DNA of 64,000 nt from Rhizomicrobium sp. (GCA_037200985.1 JBBCGJ010000001.1:1650756-1714755); one strand, 5' to 3'; shown: positions 46,928-57,796, counted from the stretch's first letter. The notes: generated from the sequence alone by a model not told the origin. Translations and numbers: made by a program.

Positions 46928-47980
46928 TCACGCATGGTGGTGGAAGACGAGCACATAGCCCGCCGTGACCACCACCCAGATCAGCGACGTCGGCAGGAAG
47001 ACCTTCCAGCCGAGCCGCATCAGTTGATCGTAGCGATAGCGCGGCACTATGGCCTTCACCATCGAGAAGAGGAAGAAGAAGAACAGCATCTTCAGCGCGA
47101 GCCAGATCACGCCCGGCACGAACGTGAACGGCACGACGTTCAGCGGCGGCAGCCAGCCGCCGAAGAACAAGACCGAGCACAGCGCACACATCAGAAGGAC
47201 GCTGATGTACTCGCCGAGGAAGAACAGCAGGAACGGCGTCGCCGAATATTCGACGAAGAAGCCGGCGACCAGTTCGGACTCGGCCTCCACCAGGTCGAAG
47301 GGCGGGCGATTGGTCTCGGCCAGCGCCGAGACGAAGAAGATCGGCAGCATGGGGAAAAGGATCGAGAACACATTCCAGCCGGCGAAGGCGAAGACGCTGG
47401 AGGTCTCCTGGGCGCGCACGATGGCGGAGAGGTTCAGCGAGCCGGCGAACAAGAGCACGGTGATGATCACAAAGCCGATCGAGACCTCGTAGGACACCAT
47501 CTGGGCCGCGGCGCGCAGCGCGGAGAGGAAGGGGTATTTCGAGTTCGAGGCCCAGCCCGCCATGATGATGCCGTAGACGCCGAGCGAGGACATGGCGAAG
47601 AGATAGAGGACGCCGACATTGATGTCGGCGGCGACCCAGCCGTCGTCCAGCGGCACCACGGCCCAGCCGGCGAAGGCGAGCGTCGCCGTGACGAGCGGCG
47701 CCAGGATGAAGATCACCTTGTTGGCGCCGGCGGGAATGATGACTTCCTTGAGCAGGAATTTGAAGGCGTCGGCGAAGGTCTGCAGCACGCCGAAGGGGCC
47801 GACCACGTTCGGGCCGCGGCGGAGCTGCACCGCCGCCCAGATCTTGCGATCGAGCAGGATGACGACGGCGACCATCAGTAGCATGAGGAATTCGAGCACG
47901 CCGAGAACCAGGACCTGGCTCAAGGTCCAGGCCCAGCCGTAAGGAAGCCCCAGCGCGTTGAAGTAGTGCGTCAGCAGCAT
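46928..47980 (-). CDS. nuoH: NADH-quinone oxidoreductase subunit H
   Basis: 350 aa, eight helices, forming the quinone-access chamber with NuoB and NuoD. It is identified by [20 protein letters not shown] near the N terminus, [20 protein letters not shown] with the conserved Glu in SYEVSIG, and [20 protein letters not shown]. The start at 47980 (MLLTHYF) is 4 bp after the nuoG stop. Confidence 0.96.
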   Translation of the reverse strand: MLLTHYFNALGLPYGWAWTLSQVLVLGVLEFLMLLMVAVVILLDRKIWAAVQLRRGPNVVGPFGVLQTFADAFKFLLKEVIIPAGANKVIFILAPLVTATLAFAGWAVVPLDDGWVAADINVGVLYLFAMSSLGVYGIIMAGWASNSKYPFLSALRAAAQMVSYEVSIGFVIITVLLFAGSLNLSAIVRAQETSSVFAFAGWNVFSILFPMLPIFFVSALAETNRPPFDLVEAESELVAGFFVEYSATPFLLFFLGEYISVLLMCALCSVLFFGGWLPPLNVVPFTFVPGVIWLALKMLFFFFLFSMVKAIVPRYRYDQLMRLGWKVFLPTSLIWVVVTAGYVLVFHHHA

Positions 47981-47984
47981 CGCC

Positions 47985-50114
47985 CTACTCCGCCGCCATC
48001 TGGGTGGCACCGGTGACGAATTCGCGGCTGCACTCGGCCATGGTGGCGCTGGCGCGCGCGATCGGGTTCGTCAGATAGTAATCCGCCATCGTGCTGCCGA
48101 GCGGCAGCGACGGGTCGAGCGGCAGGTCGGCGCCAACCGTCGTCCAGTCGGTCGCGCCGGCGCCGCCATGCGGCACCAACTCGTGATGATCGGCGAAATG
48201 TGGCGCGTCGGCGACCATCGCGGCGCGCAGCGCCTCAAGCGTGTCGTAGGGCAGCTTCTTGGCCAGCACGTCGGACAGCGCGCGGACGATCGCCCAATCT
48301 TCCTTCGCCTCGCCGGGCGGGAAGACGGCGCGGTGGCCGGGCTGCACCCGGCCCTCGAAATTGAGGTACAGGCCTTCCTTCTCGGTATAGGCGGCGCCGG
48401 GCAGGATGACGTCGGCATTGTGGGCGCCGGCATCGCCATGGCTGCCCTGATAGACGACGAAGGCGCGGCCGAGATGGGCGACGTCGCACTCGTCGGCGCC
48501 CAGCAGATATATGAAGTCGATCTCGCCCTTCTGCGCGCCGTCGACGATGCCGGCGACGTCACGCCCGCCCTCGCCGGGCACGAAGCCGAGATCGAGCGCG
48601 GCGACGCGGCTGGCGGCGGTGTGCAGCACGTTGAAGCCGTTCCAGCCGCTTTCGGCCACGCCGCCGGCGGGGCCGATCATGCCGGTGTCGGCGGCGATCT
48701 TCGCGGCAAGCTTCAGGATCGCCGCGCCGTCGGCGCGCGCCACGGCACTTGCGCCGAGGATGAGCATGGGCCGCTTGGCGTCGCGCAGGACCTGCGCAAA
48801 GGCGTGGCCGCCATTGGCGATCTGTTCGAGCACGTCGACGCCGGCGCCGAGATCGGCGACCGGATAGGTCTGGTTCATCGTCACGCCGATGCCCGCGATC
48901 TTGACGTTGCCGTTCGACCAGGCTTTGCGGATACGCGCGTTCAGCACCGGGGCTTCCCAGCGCGGATTGGCGCCGACCAGGAGGATCGCATCGGCCGCTT
49001 CGACGCCGGCGATGGTCGTGTTGAAGAGATAGGACTGGCGGGCACCGCCGAGCTTGGCGCCGTCCTGGCGGCAGTCGATGTTCTTGACGCCGAGCACGGA
49101 CATGAGGTCCTTCAGCGCCTTGATCTCCTCCGCCGCGGCGAGATCGCCAACGATGGCGGCCATCTTCTCGGGCGTGGTCCGCGCCACGCGCGCGGCGATG
49201 GCAGCGAAGGCCTCGCCCCAGGTGGCGGGCTGGAGCTTGCCGGACTTGCGGACATAAGGCCGATCGAGGCGCTGGCGCACCAGGCCGTCGCAGGCGTGGC
49301 GCGCCTTGTCGGATATCCACTCCTCGTTCACGTCCTCGTTCAGGCGCGGCAGCACGCGCATGACCTGCGGCCCGCGCGCGTCGACGACAATGTTGCAGCC
49401 CTGCGCGTCCATCACGTCGACGGAGTCGGTGTGGCGCAGCTCCCAGGGGCGCGCGGTGAACGTGTAAGGCTTGGAGGTCAGCGCGCCGACCGGGCAGAGA
49501 TCGACGACATTGCCGGAGAGCTCCGACGCAAAGGCCTTTTCGAGATAGGTCGTGATCTCCATGTCCTCTCCGCGGCCGGTGGCGCCGAGGTCGGGAACGC
49601 CGGCGACTTCGGTGGCGAAGCGGACGCAGCGGGTGCACTGGATGCAGCGTGTCATCACCGTCTTGACCAGCGGGCCCATATATTTGTCTTCGACGGCGCG
49701 CTTGTTCTCGTGGAAGCGGTTGAAGGCGGCGCGGCCATAGCCCATCGCCTGATCCTGCAGGTCGCATTCGCCGCCCTGGTCGCAGATCGGGCAATCGAGC
49801 GGATGGTTGATCAAGAGAAATTCCATCACGCCTTCGCGGGCGCGGCGCGCGATGTCGGAATTGGTGTTGATTTTGGCCGGCGTGCCGTCGCGGTTCGGCA
49901 TGATGTCCTTGATCTGGAGCGCGCAGGAAGCCTGCGGCTTGGGCGCGCCGACCCATTCGACCAGGCACATGCGGCAATTGCCGGCGACGGAGAGCCGCTC
50001 GTGATAGCAGAAGCGCGGAATCTCGGCGCCGGTCTGCTCGCAGACCTGCAGCAGCGTGGCGTTGTCGTCAGCCTCGATTTCCTTGCCGTCGATGATCAAT
50101 TTACGCGACGCCAT
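47985..50114 (-). CDS. nuoG: NADH-quinone oxidoreductase subunit G
   Basis: 709 aa, the largest peripheral subunit. The N-terminal 2Fe-2S domain has [14 protein letters not shown] and [10 protein letters not shown]. The N5 and N4 cluster ligands follow in [18 protein letters not shown] and [10 protein letters not shown], ending with a molybdopterin-oxidoreductase-like domain that is structural only. The ATG at 50114 is the second of two adjacent starts (a GTG lies one codon earlier). It is separated from nuoF by a 149-bp gap holding a repeat. Confidence 0.95.
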   Translation of the reverse strand: MASRKLIIDGKEIEADDNATLLQVCEQTGAEIPRFCYHERLSVAGNCRMCLVEWVGAPKPQASCALQIKDIMPNRDGTPAKINTNSDIARRAREGVMEFLLINHPLDCPICDQGGECDLQDQAMGYGRAAFNRFHENKRAVEDKYMGPLVKTVMTRCIQCTRCVRFATEVAGVPDLGATGRGEDMEITTYLEKAFASELSGNVVDLCPVGALTSKPYTFTARPWELRHTDSVDVMDAQGCNIVVDARGPQVMRVLPRLNEDVNEEWISDKARHACDGLVRQRLDRPYVRKSGKLQPATWGEAFAAIAARVARTTPEKMAAIVGDLAAAEEIKALKDLMSVLGVKNIDCRQDGAKLGGARQSYLFNTTIAGVEAADAILLVGANPRWEAPVLNARIRKAWSNGNVKIAGIGVTMNQTYPVADLGAGVDVLEQIANGGHAFAQVLRDAKRPMLILGASAVARADGAAILKLAAKIAADTGMIGPAGGVAESGWNGFNVLHTAASRVAALDLGFVPGEGGRDVAGIVDGAQKGEIDFIYLLGADECDVAHLGRAFVVYQGSHGDAGAHNADVILPGAAYTEKEGLYLNFEGRVQPGHRAVFPPGEAKEDWAIVRALSDVLAKKLPYDTLEALRAAMVADAPHFADHHELVPHGGAGATDWTTVGADLPLDPSLPLGSTMADYYLTNPIARASATMAECSREFVTGATQMAAE

Positions 50115-50128
50115 CACACCGTCCCCGT

Positions 50129-50228
50129 GTCATGGCCCGCCACAGCGGGCCATCCAGGTGAAGTCCCGCCCAGTCCTGCGACGACGCGCAAGATGTCAAC
50201 TGGATGGCCCGCATTCGCGGGCCATGAC
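50129..50228. repeat. MITE-like element with 29-bp terminal inverted repeats, copy 2
   Basis: Arms 50129-50157 and 50200-50228 are inverted repeats that differ only in the small central loop. Each arm is a GGCCCGC/GCGGGCC hairpin. It belongs with the element at 32622-32750, whose arms share the same CATGGCCCGCgaaTGCGGGCCA core and a similar GCGCAAG middle. It sits between nuoF and nuoG inside the operon. The transcript must read through it or be processed here. Confidence 0.75.
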
Positions 50229-50263
50229 CGAGAGGGTCGATGATGGGCTTGTGAGGGCATCGG

Positions 50264-51547
50264 CTACTCCGCCGCCATCGGTTGCTCGGCGCGCGCGGCG
50301 ATGCGCCGTTCGAGCTCGGGACGGAAATGGCGGATCAGGCCCTGGATCGGCCAGGGCGCAGCGTCGCCGAGGCCGCAGATCGTGTGGCCCTCGCACTGCT
50401 TGCCGACTTCCCAGAGTTGGTCGATCTCCTCGACCCGGGCGTCTCCGGTTTCCAGCCGCTTCATCACCCGCCACATCCAGCCGGTGCCCTCGCGGCAGGG
50501 CGTGCACTGGCCGCAGCTCTCGTGCTTATAGAAATAGGCATAGCGCGCGATGGTCTTCACCAGGTCCGTCGACTTGTCCATCACGATCACCGCGGCGGTG
50601 CCGAGCGAGGAGCTCGCCGCCTTCAGCGCGTCGAAATCCATCAACACGTCGTCGCACACCGATTTCGGGATCATCGGGCAGGAGGCGCCGCCCGGGATCA
50701 CCGCGAGGAGATTATCCCAGCCGCCGCGGACGCCGCCGGCATATTTCTCGATCAATTCGCGCATCGGGATGCCGAGGCTCTCCTCGACCACGCAGGGCGT
50801 GTTCACATGGCCGCTGATCTGGAACAGCTTGGTGCCGGTGTTGTTGGGTCGGCCGAAGCTCGCGAACCATTCGGGGCCGCGGCGCATGATGGTCGGCACC
50901 ACCGCGATGCTCTCGACATTGTTCACCGTCGTCGGGCAGCCATAGATGCCCATATTCGCCGGGAAGGGGGGCTTCATGCGCGGCAAACCCTTCTTGCCCT
51001 CGAAGCTTTCGAGCAGCGCGGTCTCCTCGCCGCAGATATAGGCGCCGGCGCCGTGATGGACGTAGCAGTCGAAGTCCCAGCCATGGACATTGTCCTTGCC
51101 GATCAGCCGGGCGGCATAGCACGCGTCGATCGCGGCCTGGAGCGCCTCGCGCTCGCGCACGAACTCGCCGCGCACATAGATGTAGGCGACATGCGAGCGC
51201 ATGGCACGGCAGGCGATCAGGCAGCCTTCGATGAGGTGATGCGGATCGTTGCGCATGATCTCCCGGTCCTTGCAGGTGCCGGGCTCGGATTCGTCCGCGT
51301 TGACGACGAGATAGTGCGGACGGTCCTTCACCTCCTTGGGCATGAAGGTCCATTTGAGACCGGTGGCGAAGCCGGCGCCGCCGCGGCCGCGCAGGCCGGA
51401 TTTCTTGACGACGTCGCAGATGCCTTCCGATCCGAGCTCGAGGATTTTCTTGGTGCCGTCCCACAATCCGCGCGACTGCACGCCCTTCAGGCCCTTGTCC
51501 TGAAGGCCGTAAATGTTGGTGAAGATGCGGTCCTTGTCGGCGAGCAT
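50264..51547 (-). CDS. nuoF: NADH-quinone oxidoreductase subunit F
   Basis: 427 aa, binds NADH, FMN and cluster N3. [20 protein letters not shown] is the nucleotide and FMN loop, [20 protein letters not shown] the second FMN site, and [17 protein letters not shown] with a later Cys the 4Fe-4S cluster. The ATG (51547-51545) shares one base with the stop of the acyltransferase gene upstream, which is inserted between nuoE and nuoF. The longer open frame is a shadow of that gene. Confidence 0.95.
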   Translation of the reverse strand: MLADKDRIFTNIYGLQDKGLKGVQSRGLWDGTKKILELGSEGICDVVKKSGLRGRGGAGFATGLKWTFMPKEVKDRPHYLVVNADESEPGTCKDREIMRNDPHHLIEGCLIACRAMRSHVAYIYVRGEFVREREALQAAIDACYAARLIGKDNVHGWDFDCYVHHGAGAYICGEETALLESFEGKKGLPRMKPPFPANMGIYGCPTTVNNVESIAVVPTIMRRGPEWFASFGRPNNTGTKLFQISGHVNTPCVVEESLGIPMRELIEKYAGGVRGGWDNLLAVIPGGASCPMIPKSVCDDVLMDFDALKAASSSLGTAAVIVMDKSTDLVKTIARYAYFYKHESCGQCTPCREGTGWMWRVMKRLETGDARVEEIDQLWEVGKQCEGHTICGLGDAAPWPIQGLIRHFRPELERRIAARAEQPMAAE

Positions 51548-52632
51548 CAGGCGACCCTCGGGATCAAGTTGTTGCCGCCGTGCTTGAAAGCCAGCGCCGG
51601 CTTTTCGATGAAATGCCAGGACAGCATCGCCAGCGCCAGCACCGCCGGCAGCGAAACGAACGTCACGGTCCAGAAGCCGGCGGACGGTCCGAGCCACAGA
51701 TAGGCGAGCTGCTGAATGGGAAAGGCGAAGAGATAGAAGCCGTAGGAGAAGTCGCCGGCCAGGATTCCGCGGCGGATGGCGGGAAAGGCGAGCAGCCTGC
51801 TGTTCCCCAGGACGACGACCAGATAGGCGCCGACGAAGGGAAAGAGAACGAAAAAGGCCGGGCTCGCAAGCGCGGCGGCGAGGCCCGCCAGCGCTGCGAC
51901 GATCCATGCCGTTCCGACCGGAATTTTGGCGGCAAAGAGCGACAGGCTGGCGCCGCCGAAGAAATAACCCGTGACCGTCAGGCCATGATAGGCCTGCACC
52001 ATGACGAAGCCCGTGCCGGGGTTGTGGCCGGCCACGAGCAACGTTTCCATGGCGAGGCCGCAACCGAGCGCGATTGCGATCGCGATCCAGGGCCGCGCGA
52101 GAAACAGCGAGCCGAACAGCGCCACGGCCAGGTAGCAGACGATCTCGAAGCGGATCGTCCAGAGGCTGCCGTTGATGATGTCTTGCGGGTTCGTCTCGAA
52201 CACGCCCGGCAGCGCGTTGTTGAACGGGATTACCGCGTTCAGCAGATACAGGCCGGTCGCCTTGCCGGAGAAGTAGGCGGAGAGCGGCAGCGTCGTGACC
52301 AGCGGCCCCAGCACGAAGACGGTGAGCAGCACCAGAACGATCAGCGCCGGATAGATGCGCAACGCCCGCTTGCGCAGAAAGGCGGCGGGCCGGCCGTCGC
52401 GCTTGACGCTTTCCGTGATCACAAAACCGCTCAGCACGAAGAAGACGGCGACGGCGACCGCGCCCAGCGAAACGACGCTGTGCGTGAAATTCGGAATGAG
52501 GCGGCCGGTGATGACCGCGCTGTGCGAGACCAGCACCAGGACGGCGGCGAACAGCCGGATTATGTCGAAGCTCGGGCCGAACCGGCCATTGGCTTCGAAC
52601 AGCGTCGCGATGGTCTTGCCGCCGGCCGTCAT
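51547..52632 (-). CDS. acyltransferase 3 (OafA/YrhL-type) inside the nuo operon
   Basis: 361 aa integral membrane acyltransferase with about ten hydrophobic segments. It opens [20 protein letters not shown], with the catalytic His typical of this family, and continues [20 protein letters not shown] and [20 protein letters not shown]. It ends [13 protein letters not shown]. These enzymes usually acylate sugars of surface polysaccharides. Its start overlaps the nuoE stop (ATGA) and its stop the nuoF start (TGATG), so it is cotranscribed and probably coupled. No link to complex I is known. Confidence 0.9.
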   Translation of the reverse strand: MTAGGKTIATLFEANGRFGPSFDIIRLFAAVLVLVSHSAVITGRLIPNFTHSVVSLGAVAVAVFFVLSGFVITESVKRDGRPAAFLRKRALRIYPALIVLVLLTVFVLGPLVTTLPLSAYFSGKATGLYLLNAVIPFNNALPGVFETNPQDIINGSLWTIRFEIVCYLAVALFGSLFLARPWIAIAIALGCGLAMETLLVAGHNPGTGFVMVQAYHGLTVTGYFFGGASLSLFAAKIPVGTAWIVAALAGLAAALASPAFFVLFPFVGAYLVVVLGNSRLLAFPAIRRGILAGDFSYGFYLFAFPIQQLAYLWLGPSAGFWTVTFVSLPAVLALAMLSWHFIEKPALAFKHGGNNLIPRVA

Positions 52633-53366
52633 GTCGCGGCTCCCGGCGGCTTTTGAACCGGCGCTTCGCGATCGGACGCGGCCTCGGTCGGCATCTTGGC
52701 TTCGGCGTCGGGCGAATCCGTGCCGCCCTCCGTCGCGGACGGCTTGGCGTGACCGTCATAGAGCGCCGGATCGATGAGGGTGGCGGGGCCGCCGGCAGGC
52801 TCGGAGCCCGTGCGGCCGGCCTGTGGGCCGGCCGCCGGATTCTCGCCGCGCCGGAATGCCTCGATCAGCTTCGCCGTCGTTTCGGCGGTGAGGTCTTCGT
52901 AGAAATCCTTGTAGACCTGGAACACCGGCGCGTTGGTGCAGGCGCCGAGGCATTCGACCTCGGTCCAGGAGAGCATGCCGTCCGCCGTCGGCGTCATCTG
53001 CGCCGGGCCGATCAGCTTCTTGCAGACGGCCATCACGTCGTCGGAACCGCGCAGCGTGCAGGGCGGCGTGGTGCAGACCTGCAGATGGAATTTGCCGACC
53101 GGCGCGAGGTTGAACATCGTGTAGAAGGTCGCGACCTCCAGCACGCGGATGAACGGCATGTCGAGGCGCCGGCCGATGGTTTCGATCATCGGATGGGTGA
53201 CCCAGCCTTCCTGCTCCTGGCCGATCCAGAGCGCCGAAATCACCGCCGAGGCCTGGCGGCCCGGCGGATATTTCGCGATCTCCTTTTCGACGCGCGCCAG
53301 GTTCTCGAGGTTGAACGCGAAGGAGGCAGGCTGAAGCTCGGGCGGGGCGAGACGGCGGAGAGACAC
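52629..53366 (-). CDS. nuoE: NADH-quinone oxidoreductase subunit E
   Basis: 245 aa thioredoxin-like subunit with the 2Fe-2S cluster N1a. The ligands are in [10 protein letters not shown] and CLGACTNAP. The core ([20 protein letters not shown] to about residue 170) is followed by a ~75-residue Pro/Ala/Glu-rich tail of low complexity, as in other alphaproteobacterial NuoE. The GTG start at 53366 has GGAGG upstream and overlaps the previous small gene by one base. Residues encoded further upstream belong to the small orf. Confidence 0.93.
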   Translation of the reverse strand: MSLRRLAPPELQPASFAFNLENLARVEKEIAKYPPGRQASAVISALWIGQEQEGWVTHPMIETIGRRLDMPFIRVLEVATFYTMFNLAPVGKFHLQVCTTPPCTLRGSDDVMAVCKKLIGPAQMTPTADGMLSWTEVECLGACTNAPVFQVYKDFYEDLTAETTAKLIEAFRRGENPAAGPQAGRTGSEPAGGPATLIDPALYDGHAKPSATEGGTDSPDAEAKMPTEAASDREAPVQKPPGAAT

Positions 53367-53584
53367 TACGCGGCCTCCGTCAGGATGTTGATGGAGGTGA
53401 CCGCGATGCTGTCGCCGGAATGGGCGGCCCAACACACGGCGAGGTCGCTGTCCTTCTGCAACAGCAGATAAAATCCGTCGGTCTCAGGACCGTCGGTCTC
53501 GGCGCTCATCGCGGTGGTCTGCTGGAAGCCGGCGACCTTCCAGCCCTGCGCCAGCATGTCCTTGAGCTGCGATGCGGCGCTCAT
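53366..53584 (-). CDS. 72-residue protein between nuoD and nuoE
   Basis: 72 aa beginning [20 protein letters not shown], with a hydrophobic C-terminal half ([20 protein letters not shown]). No domain is recognised. Its ATG overlaps the nuoD stop (ATGA) and its TAG overlaps the nuoE GTG, so it is embedded in the operon with tight coupling. It is too small to be a complex I core subunit. It could be an assembly or accessory factor, or a species-group-specific insert. Confidence 0.7.
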   Translation of the reverse strand: MSAASQLKDMLAQGWKVAGFQQTTAMSAETDGPETDGFYLLLQKDSDLAVCWAAHSGDSIAVTSINILTEAA

Positions 53585-54786
53585 CGGTCGACCTCGCCGA
53601 ACACGATATCGAGCGAGCCGAGCACGGCGGAGACGTCGGCGAGCATGTGGCCCTTGTTCATGTAGTCCATCGCCTGCAGATGCACATAGGAGGGCGCGCG
53701 GATCTTGCAGCGATAGGGCTTGTTCGAGCCGTCCGACACCAGATAGACGCCGAACTCGCCCTTGGGCGCCTCGACCGCGGCATAGGCCTCGCCTTCCGGC
53801 ACATGGAAGCCCTCGGTGTAGAGCTTGAAGTGATGGATCAGCGCTTCCATCGACGATTTCATCTCGGCGCGCTTGGGCGGCACGACCTTGTGGTCGGTCG
53901 AGGAAACGGGACCATCGGGCATCTTCTCGATGCATTGCTTTATAATCTTCACCGACTGGCGCATCTCTTCCATGCGCATGACGTAGCGGTCGTAGCAGTC
54001 GCCGTTGCGGCCGATGGGAATCTGGAAGTCGAGTTCGTTGTAGCACTCGTAAGGCTGGGCGCGGCGCAGGTCCCAGGCGACGCCGGCGGAGCGCAGCATC
54101 ACGCCGGAGAAACCCCACATCTCGGCTTCGGCGCGATTGATGACGCCGATGTCGACATTGCGCTGCTTGAAGATGCGGTTCTCGATCAGGAGGCTGTCGA
54201 TGTCGTCCAGCACCTTCAGATAGCCGTCGCAGAATTTGTAGATGTCGTCGGCCAAACCGGGCGGCAGATCCTGGTGCACGCCGCCGGGGCGGAAATATTT
54301 CGCATGCATGCGGCTGCCCGAGACGCGCTCGTAGAACGACAGCATCGTCTCGCGGCTTTCCATGCCCCAGAGCGGCGGGGTCAGCGCGCCGACGTCTAGC
54401 GCCTGGAAGGTGACGTTGAGGATGTGGTTCATCAGCCGGCCGATTTCGGAGAACAGCACGCGCACATACTGGCCGCGCTTGGGCACTTCGAGGCCAATCA
54501 GCTTCTCGATGGCGAGCACGAAGGCGTGTTCCTGGTTCATCGGCGCGACATAGTCCAGCCGGTCGAAATAGCCGATGTTCTGCAGATAGGTTTTGTGCTC
54601 GATCAGCTTCTCGGTGCCGCGATGCAAGAGGCCGATATGCGGATCGACGCGGGTTACGATCTCGCCGTCGAGGTCGAGGACGAGGCGCAGCACGCCGTGC
54701 GCGGCCGGGTGCTGTGGGCCGAAGTTCAGCGTGATCTGCGCTTCCTCGTTGCCGGTATCTTTCTTGACGTCGGGGAACGCGCTCAT
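53581..54786 (-). CDS. nuoD: NADH-quinone oxidoreductase subunit D
   Basis: 401 aa, the [NiFe]-hydrogenase-like subunit forming the quinone site. [20 protein letters not shown] contains the quinone-binding His loop. [20 protein letters not shown] and [20 protein letters not shown] are conserved, and [20 protein letters not shown] lies near the C terminus. The ATG at 54786 overlaps the nuoC stop (ATGA). An in-frame ATG upstream reads into nuoC. Confidence 0.96.
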   Translation of the reverse strand: MSAFPDVKKDTGNEEAQITLNFGPQHPAAHGVLRLVLDLDGEIVTRVDPHIGLLHRGTEKLIEHKTYLQNIGYFDRLDYVAPMNQEHAFVLAIEKLIGLEVPKRGQYVRVLFSEIGRLMNHILNVTFQALDVGALTPPLWGMESRETMLSFYERVSGSRMHAKYFRPGGVHQDLPPGLADDIYKFCDGYLKVLDDIDSLLIENRIFKQRNVDIGVINRAEAEMWGFSGVMLRSAGVAWDLRRAQPYECYNELDFQIPIGRNGDCYDRYVMRMEEMRQSVKIIKQCIEKMPDGPVSSTDHKVVPPKRAEMKSSMEALIHHFKLYTEGFHVPEGEAYAAVEAPKGEFGVYLVSDGSNKPYRCKIRAPSYVHLQAMDYMNKGHMLADVSAVLGSLDIVFGEVDR

Positions 54787-55403
54787 GCCTTCTTCCCCGG
54801 ATTGCCGGACGCGGCCTTGTCGCCGGATGGCAGGATGTGCGGCGCGCCTTCCCACGGGCTCATGAAATCGAAGTCGCGAAATTCCTGCACCAGCTGCACC
54901 GGCTGGTAGACGACACGCTTGAGCTCGTCGTCATAGCGCACCTCGACATAACCGGTGAGCGGGAAGTCCTTGCGCAGCGGATGGCCGGAGAAGCCGTAGT
55001 CGGTGAGGATGCGGCGCAAATCCGGATGATCGGCGAAGGCGATGCCGTACATGTCGAAGGTCTCGCGCTCGAACCAGTTGGCGGCGGGATAGACGGCGAC
55101 GACCGAGGGAACCGCCTCGTCTTCCGCGACATGCACATGCACGCGCAGGCGCAAATTCTTGGTCAGCGACAGGAGGTGATAGACGACATCGAAGCGCTTG
55201 GCGCGCTCGGGCCAGTCGACGCCACAGATGTCGACCAGGATCTTGAACTCGCAGGCCGGATCGTCGCGCAGGAAGCCCATGACGCGCACGATCTCGCCGA
55301 CGGCGACGTCGATCGAGAGTTCGCCGACGTTCAGCCGGTGGGCGGAGACCGCCCCGGGAAGCGCTTCGCTCAAATGTGCGGCGAGAGTGGAAAGATCGGC
55401 CAT
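54783..55403 (-). CDS. nuoC: NADH-quinone oxidoreductase subunit C
   Basis: 206 aa, the 30-kDa subunit as a separate protein (not fused to NuoD as in E. coli). [20 protein letters not shown] is the family signature, and [20 protein letters not shown] follows. The C terminus has the usual [16 protein letters not shown]. It begins just after nuoB without a gap. Confidence 0.95.
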   Translation of the reverse strand: MADLSTLAAHLSEALPGAVSAHRLNVGELSIDVAVGEIVRVMGFLRDDPACEFKILVDICGVDWPERAKRFDVVYHLLSLTKNLRLRVHVHVAEDEAVPSVVAVYPAANWFERETFDMYGIAFADHPDLRRILTDYGFSGHPLRKDFPLTGYVEVRYDDELKRVVYQPVQLVQEFRDFDFMSPWEGAPHILPSGDKAASGNPGKKA

Positions 55404-55988
55404 CTAGCGCTCAATGGTTCCGGTACGGCGGATCTTCCGCTGCAAAAGCATGATTCCGTAGATGAGCGCTTCCGCGGTCGGCGGACAACCGGGCACGTAG
55501 ATGTCGACCGGCACGATGCGGTCGCAGCCGCGCACCACGGCGTAGGAATAGTGATAGTAGCCGCCGCCATTGGCGCAGGAGCCCATGGAGATCACATAGC
55601 GCGGCTCCGGCATCTGGTCGTAGACCTTGCGCAGGGCCGGCGCCATCTTGTTGGTCAGCGTGCCGGCGACGATCATCACGTCGGACTGGCGCGGGCTGCC
55701 GCGCGGCGCGGCGCCGAAGCGCTCCAGGTCGTAGCGCGGCATGTTCGCCTGCATCATCTCGACGGCGCAGCAGGCAAGCCCGAAGGTCATCCACATCAGG
55801 GAACCGGTGCGGGCCCAGTTCACCAGCGCCTCGGCGGAGGTCACGAGAAAGCCCTTGTCGGCCATCTCCTGCTGCATCGCCTTGAAATAAGGTTCGTCGT
55901 CGCGCGCGGCGCGGCCGCCCTCGACGCCGCCGCGGGCGGCGGTTCCATAGGGCAAGGGCGATGTCGGGCCGGCCGGGATCACTCCCAT
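55404..55988 (-). CDS. nuoB: NADH-quinone oxidoreductase subunit B
   Basis: 194 aa carrying cluster N2, the last electron carrier before quinone. The tandem cysteines are in [10 protein letters not shown], followed by [20 protein letters not shown] and [14 protein letters not shown]. The ATG at 55988 overlaps the nuoA stop by 10 bp. The 30-40 residue N-terminal extension before the conserved core is rich in Pro, Gly and Ala and is variable in this class. Confidence 0.95.
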   Translation of the reverse strand: MGVIPAGPTSPLPYGTAARGGVEGGRAARDDEPYFKAMQQEMADKGFLVTSAEALVNWARTGSLMWMTFGLACCAVEMMQANMPRYDLERFGAAPRGSPRQSDVMIVAGTLTNKMAPALRKVYDQMPEPRYVISMGSCANGGGYYHYSYAVVRGCDRIVPVDIYVPGCPPTAEALIYGIMLLQRKIRRTGTIER

Positions 55989-56344
55989 TCGAGCGCTCCC
56001 TTCTTCCATTCGTAGATGAAGCCGACGGTCAGGACACCGAGGAACGTCACCATCGACCAGAAGGCGAAGACGCCAGTGGCGCCCAGCGTGATCGCCCAGG
56101 GAAACAGGAACGCCACTTCCAGATCGAAGATGATGAAGAGGATGGAGACGAGATAGAAGCGCACGTCGAATTTCATGCGCGCGTCGCCGAAGGCGTTGAA
56201 GCCGCATTCATAGGCCGAGAGTTTCTCGGGATCGGGCTTGGACGGCGCGAGGATGACGGGAGCAAGGACCAGGGCGGTGGCGATGACGCCCGCAATGCCG
56301 ATGAAGAGCAGGATGGGGAGATATTCCAGGAGCTGCTTTTCCAT
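55979..56344 (-). CDS. nuoA: NADH-quinone oxidoreductase subunit A
   Basis: 121 aa, three helices around the quinone cavity. It starts [20 protein letters not shown]. The conserved segment is [20 protein letters not shown], then [20 protein letters not shown] and the C-terminal helix. It is the first gene of the operon and starts ~75 bp after a good promoter. AAGG lies ~10 nt before the ATG. Confidence 0.95.
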   Translation of the reverse strand: MEKQLLEYLPILLFIGIAGVIATALVLAPVILAPSKPDPEKLSAYECGFNAFGDARMKFDVRFYLVSILFIIFDLEVAFLFPWAITLGATGVFAFWSMVTFLGVLTVGFIYEWKKGALEWE

Positions 56345-56418
56345 TCCCGAGCCTTTTCATCCGGCCCTGGCGCGGGCGCGCTCAAGGAACAGGCCGGACT
56401 CTGGTATTTCGCGGGTGC

Positions 56419-56446
56419 AGTATAAGAGCCGGCCACCCGCGAGCAA
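56419..56446 (-). promoter_or_regulatory. candidate promoter of the nuo operon
   Basis: On the minus strand TTGCTC (56446-56441) and TATACT (56424-56419) are spaced 16 bp. It lies in the 417-bp stretch between nuoA and the EF-hand genes, which otherwise holds tRNA-Asp and no protein gene. Confidence 0.5.
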
Positions 56447-56580
56447 CGCGGGTGTAGACCAAGATTCGACCGGAAAAAACAGGATTTTTGCGGGTAGTTG
56501 CGAACGATTCCCAACAGGGAAATTGACCTGTGAATCAGGCCCTTTCGGGGAGCCATTTCGCACCGCGTTCGGGATGGAAA

Positions 56581-56657
56581 TGGCGGGAGCGACGGGGCTC
56601 GAACCCGCGACCTTCGGCGTGACAGGCCGACACTCTAACCAACTGAGCTACGCCCCC
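56581..56657 (-). tRNA. tRNA-Asp (anticodon GTC)
   Basis: 77 nt including an encoded CCA. The acceptor stem is GGGGGCG / CGCTCCC with one G-U pair and discriminator G. The anticodon loop is CTGTCAC, giving GTC for aspartate, and the T loop is TTCGAGC. All stems close. A typical alphaproteobacterial promoter lies upstream. Confidence 0.96.
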
Positions 56658-56696
56658 GCATCGGGGCCCGATGGCCCGTTCCGCGAAAGGGGGCCG

Positions 56697-56725
56697 GTGT
56701 AGGGCGCCCGCTCCGTCGCTGTCAA
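56697..56725 (-). promoter_or_regulatory. promoter of tRNA-Asp
   Basis: On the minus strand TTGACA (56725-56720) and CTACAC (56702-56697) are exactly 17 bp apart. This is the form common for alphaproteobacterial stable-RNA genes. It is about 40 bp upstream of the tRNA 5' end. Confidence 0.55.
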
Positions 56726-56761
56726 GCTGAGCCGGCGATTTCCGCAGGAAAATGCGCGCCG

Positions 56762-57199
56762 TCAGGGCGGAGCGCGGCGAAACTCGTCGATCGTCACCTT
56801 GCCGTCGCCGTCGAGGTCCAGCAGCTCGAACTGGGATCGCACGCCGCCGGCGAATTCGCGGAAGTCCACAGTGCCGTCATGGTTCCAGTCGATCAGCGGA
56901 ATGGCGGCCGTCCCGTCCTTCTGGATGCGGCGCTGATTGGCCGCGGCCACTTCGTCGGGATCGAGCGTTCCGTCGCGGTTGGTGTCGGCCTGCATGAAAT
57001 ATTGCCGCAAGCCCGATTCCAGCTCTTCGCGCGTGACCGTGCCGTCATTGTCCGTGTCGTAATTGGCGATCATCATCCGGCCGGAATGCCATTCCTCGGA
57101 ACGCGGCGTCACGAAGGGCGACCAGCGCGGCTTGTGCGACGTCGAGCACGCCGCGGCCAAAAGCGATGCCGCCAATAGTATGAGTCGACGCCCCCGCAT
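56762..57199 (-). CDS. EF-hand lipoprotein
   Basis: 145 aa. A lipoprotein signal peptide ends in the lipobox LLAAAC (lipidated Cys ~18). Four EF-hand-like loops follow: YDTDNDGTVTREEL, ADTNRDGTLDPDEV, WNHDGTVDFREF and LDGDGKVTIDEF, each with Asp/Asn at the calcium positions. It is paralogous to the next gene upstream, so the two are a tandem duplication. A role in calcium sensing or storage in the envelope is inferred. An in-frame ATG at 57235 would precede the signal peptide and is not chosen. Confidence 0.82.
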   Translation of the reverse strand: MRGRRLILLAASLLAAACSTSHKPRWSPFVTPRSEEWHSGRMMIANYDTDNDGTVTREELESGLRQYFMQADTNRDGTLDPDEVAAANQRRIQKDGTAAIPLIDWNHDGTVDFREFAGGVRSQFELLDLDGDGKVTIDEFRRAPP

Positions 57200-57253
57200 C
57201 GGCGGAGTTCGGCATTGTCGGCGACATGCCGTCAAGCGGCAGATGGGCGTGGG

Positions 57254-57796
57254 TTACTGGCCGGGCGGCATTCCGCCGCCTCCTCCGCCATGACGACGGC
57301 CATGGCCGCCGCGGCCGCCCTGGCCGGTGCCGCCCTGCCCCGCGCCCGCTGGGCGCGCCGCGCCGCCCAGTTCCTGCGCCGTGAGCTGGCCGTCGCTGTT
57401 GACGTCCAGCGTGTCGAACAGCGACAGCGCGGCGCCGGAGAATTCGCTGAAGTCGATGCAATTGTCCTGGTTCCAGTCGACCAGCGGCGAGGCCTGCGAA
57501 CCGTCCTGCTGCACGCGGAGCTGGTTGATGGCGCGGACCTGCTCCTGGCCGAGGCAGTTCTTGTGCTCGACGTCGTAGGTGTTGAACTCGGCATGGAGGC
57601 CCGCGACCAGCTCAGCGCGGGTCAGAACGCCGTCATGGTTCGCGTCGTAGCGCAGCAGCGCGGCGGCCGGCGAATGCCAGTTCTCGTCGCGCGGCACGGC
57701 ATTCGGATTCCAGCGGCCTGGACGTGGCGGTGTCGAGCTGCAGGCGGCCACCAGCACCAGGACGAGCGGGATGACGGCGAGCGCGGTTTTGTTCAT
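57254..57796 (-). CDS. EF-hand lipoprotein (paralogue), Gly-rich tail
   Basis: 180 aa with lipoprotein signal MNKTALAVIPLVLVLVAAC (lipobox VAAC). EF-hand loops are YDANHDGVLTRAEL, DWNQDNCIDFSEF and DVNSDGQLTAQEL. The second hand (DVEHKNCLGQEQV) is degenerate, with Lys/Cys at ligand positions. The C-terminal ~35 residues are Gly/His/Arg-rich. It is 54 bp upstream of the other EF-hand gene, in the same direction, and probably arose with it by duplication. Confidence 0.82.
   Translation of the reverse strand: MNKTALAVIPLVLVLVAACSSTPPRPGRWNPNAVPRDENWHSPAAALLRYDANHDGVLTRAELVAGLHAEFNTYDVEHKNCLGQEQVRAINQLRVQQDGSQASPLVDWNQDNCIDFSEFSGAALSLFDTLDVNSDGQLTAQELGGAARPAGAGQGGTGQGGRGGHGRRHGGGGGGMPPGQ

Noticed and set aside
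56471..56490. A/T-rich inverted sequence AAAAAACAGGATTTTT as terminator of tRNA-Asp
   Set aside because: The stem would be only A-T pairs, too weak to call.
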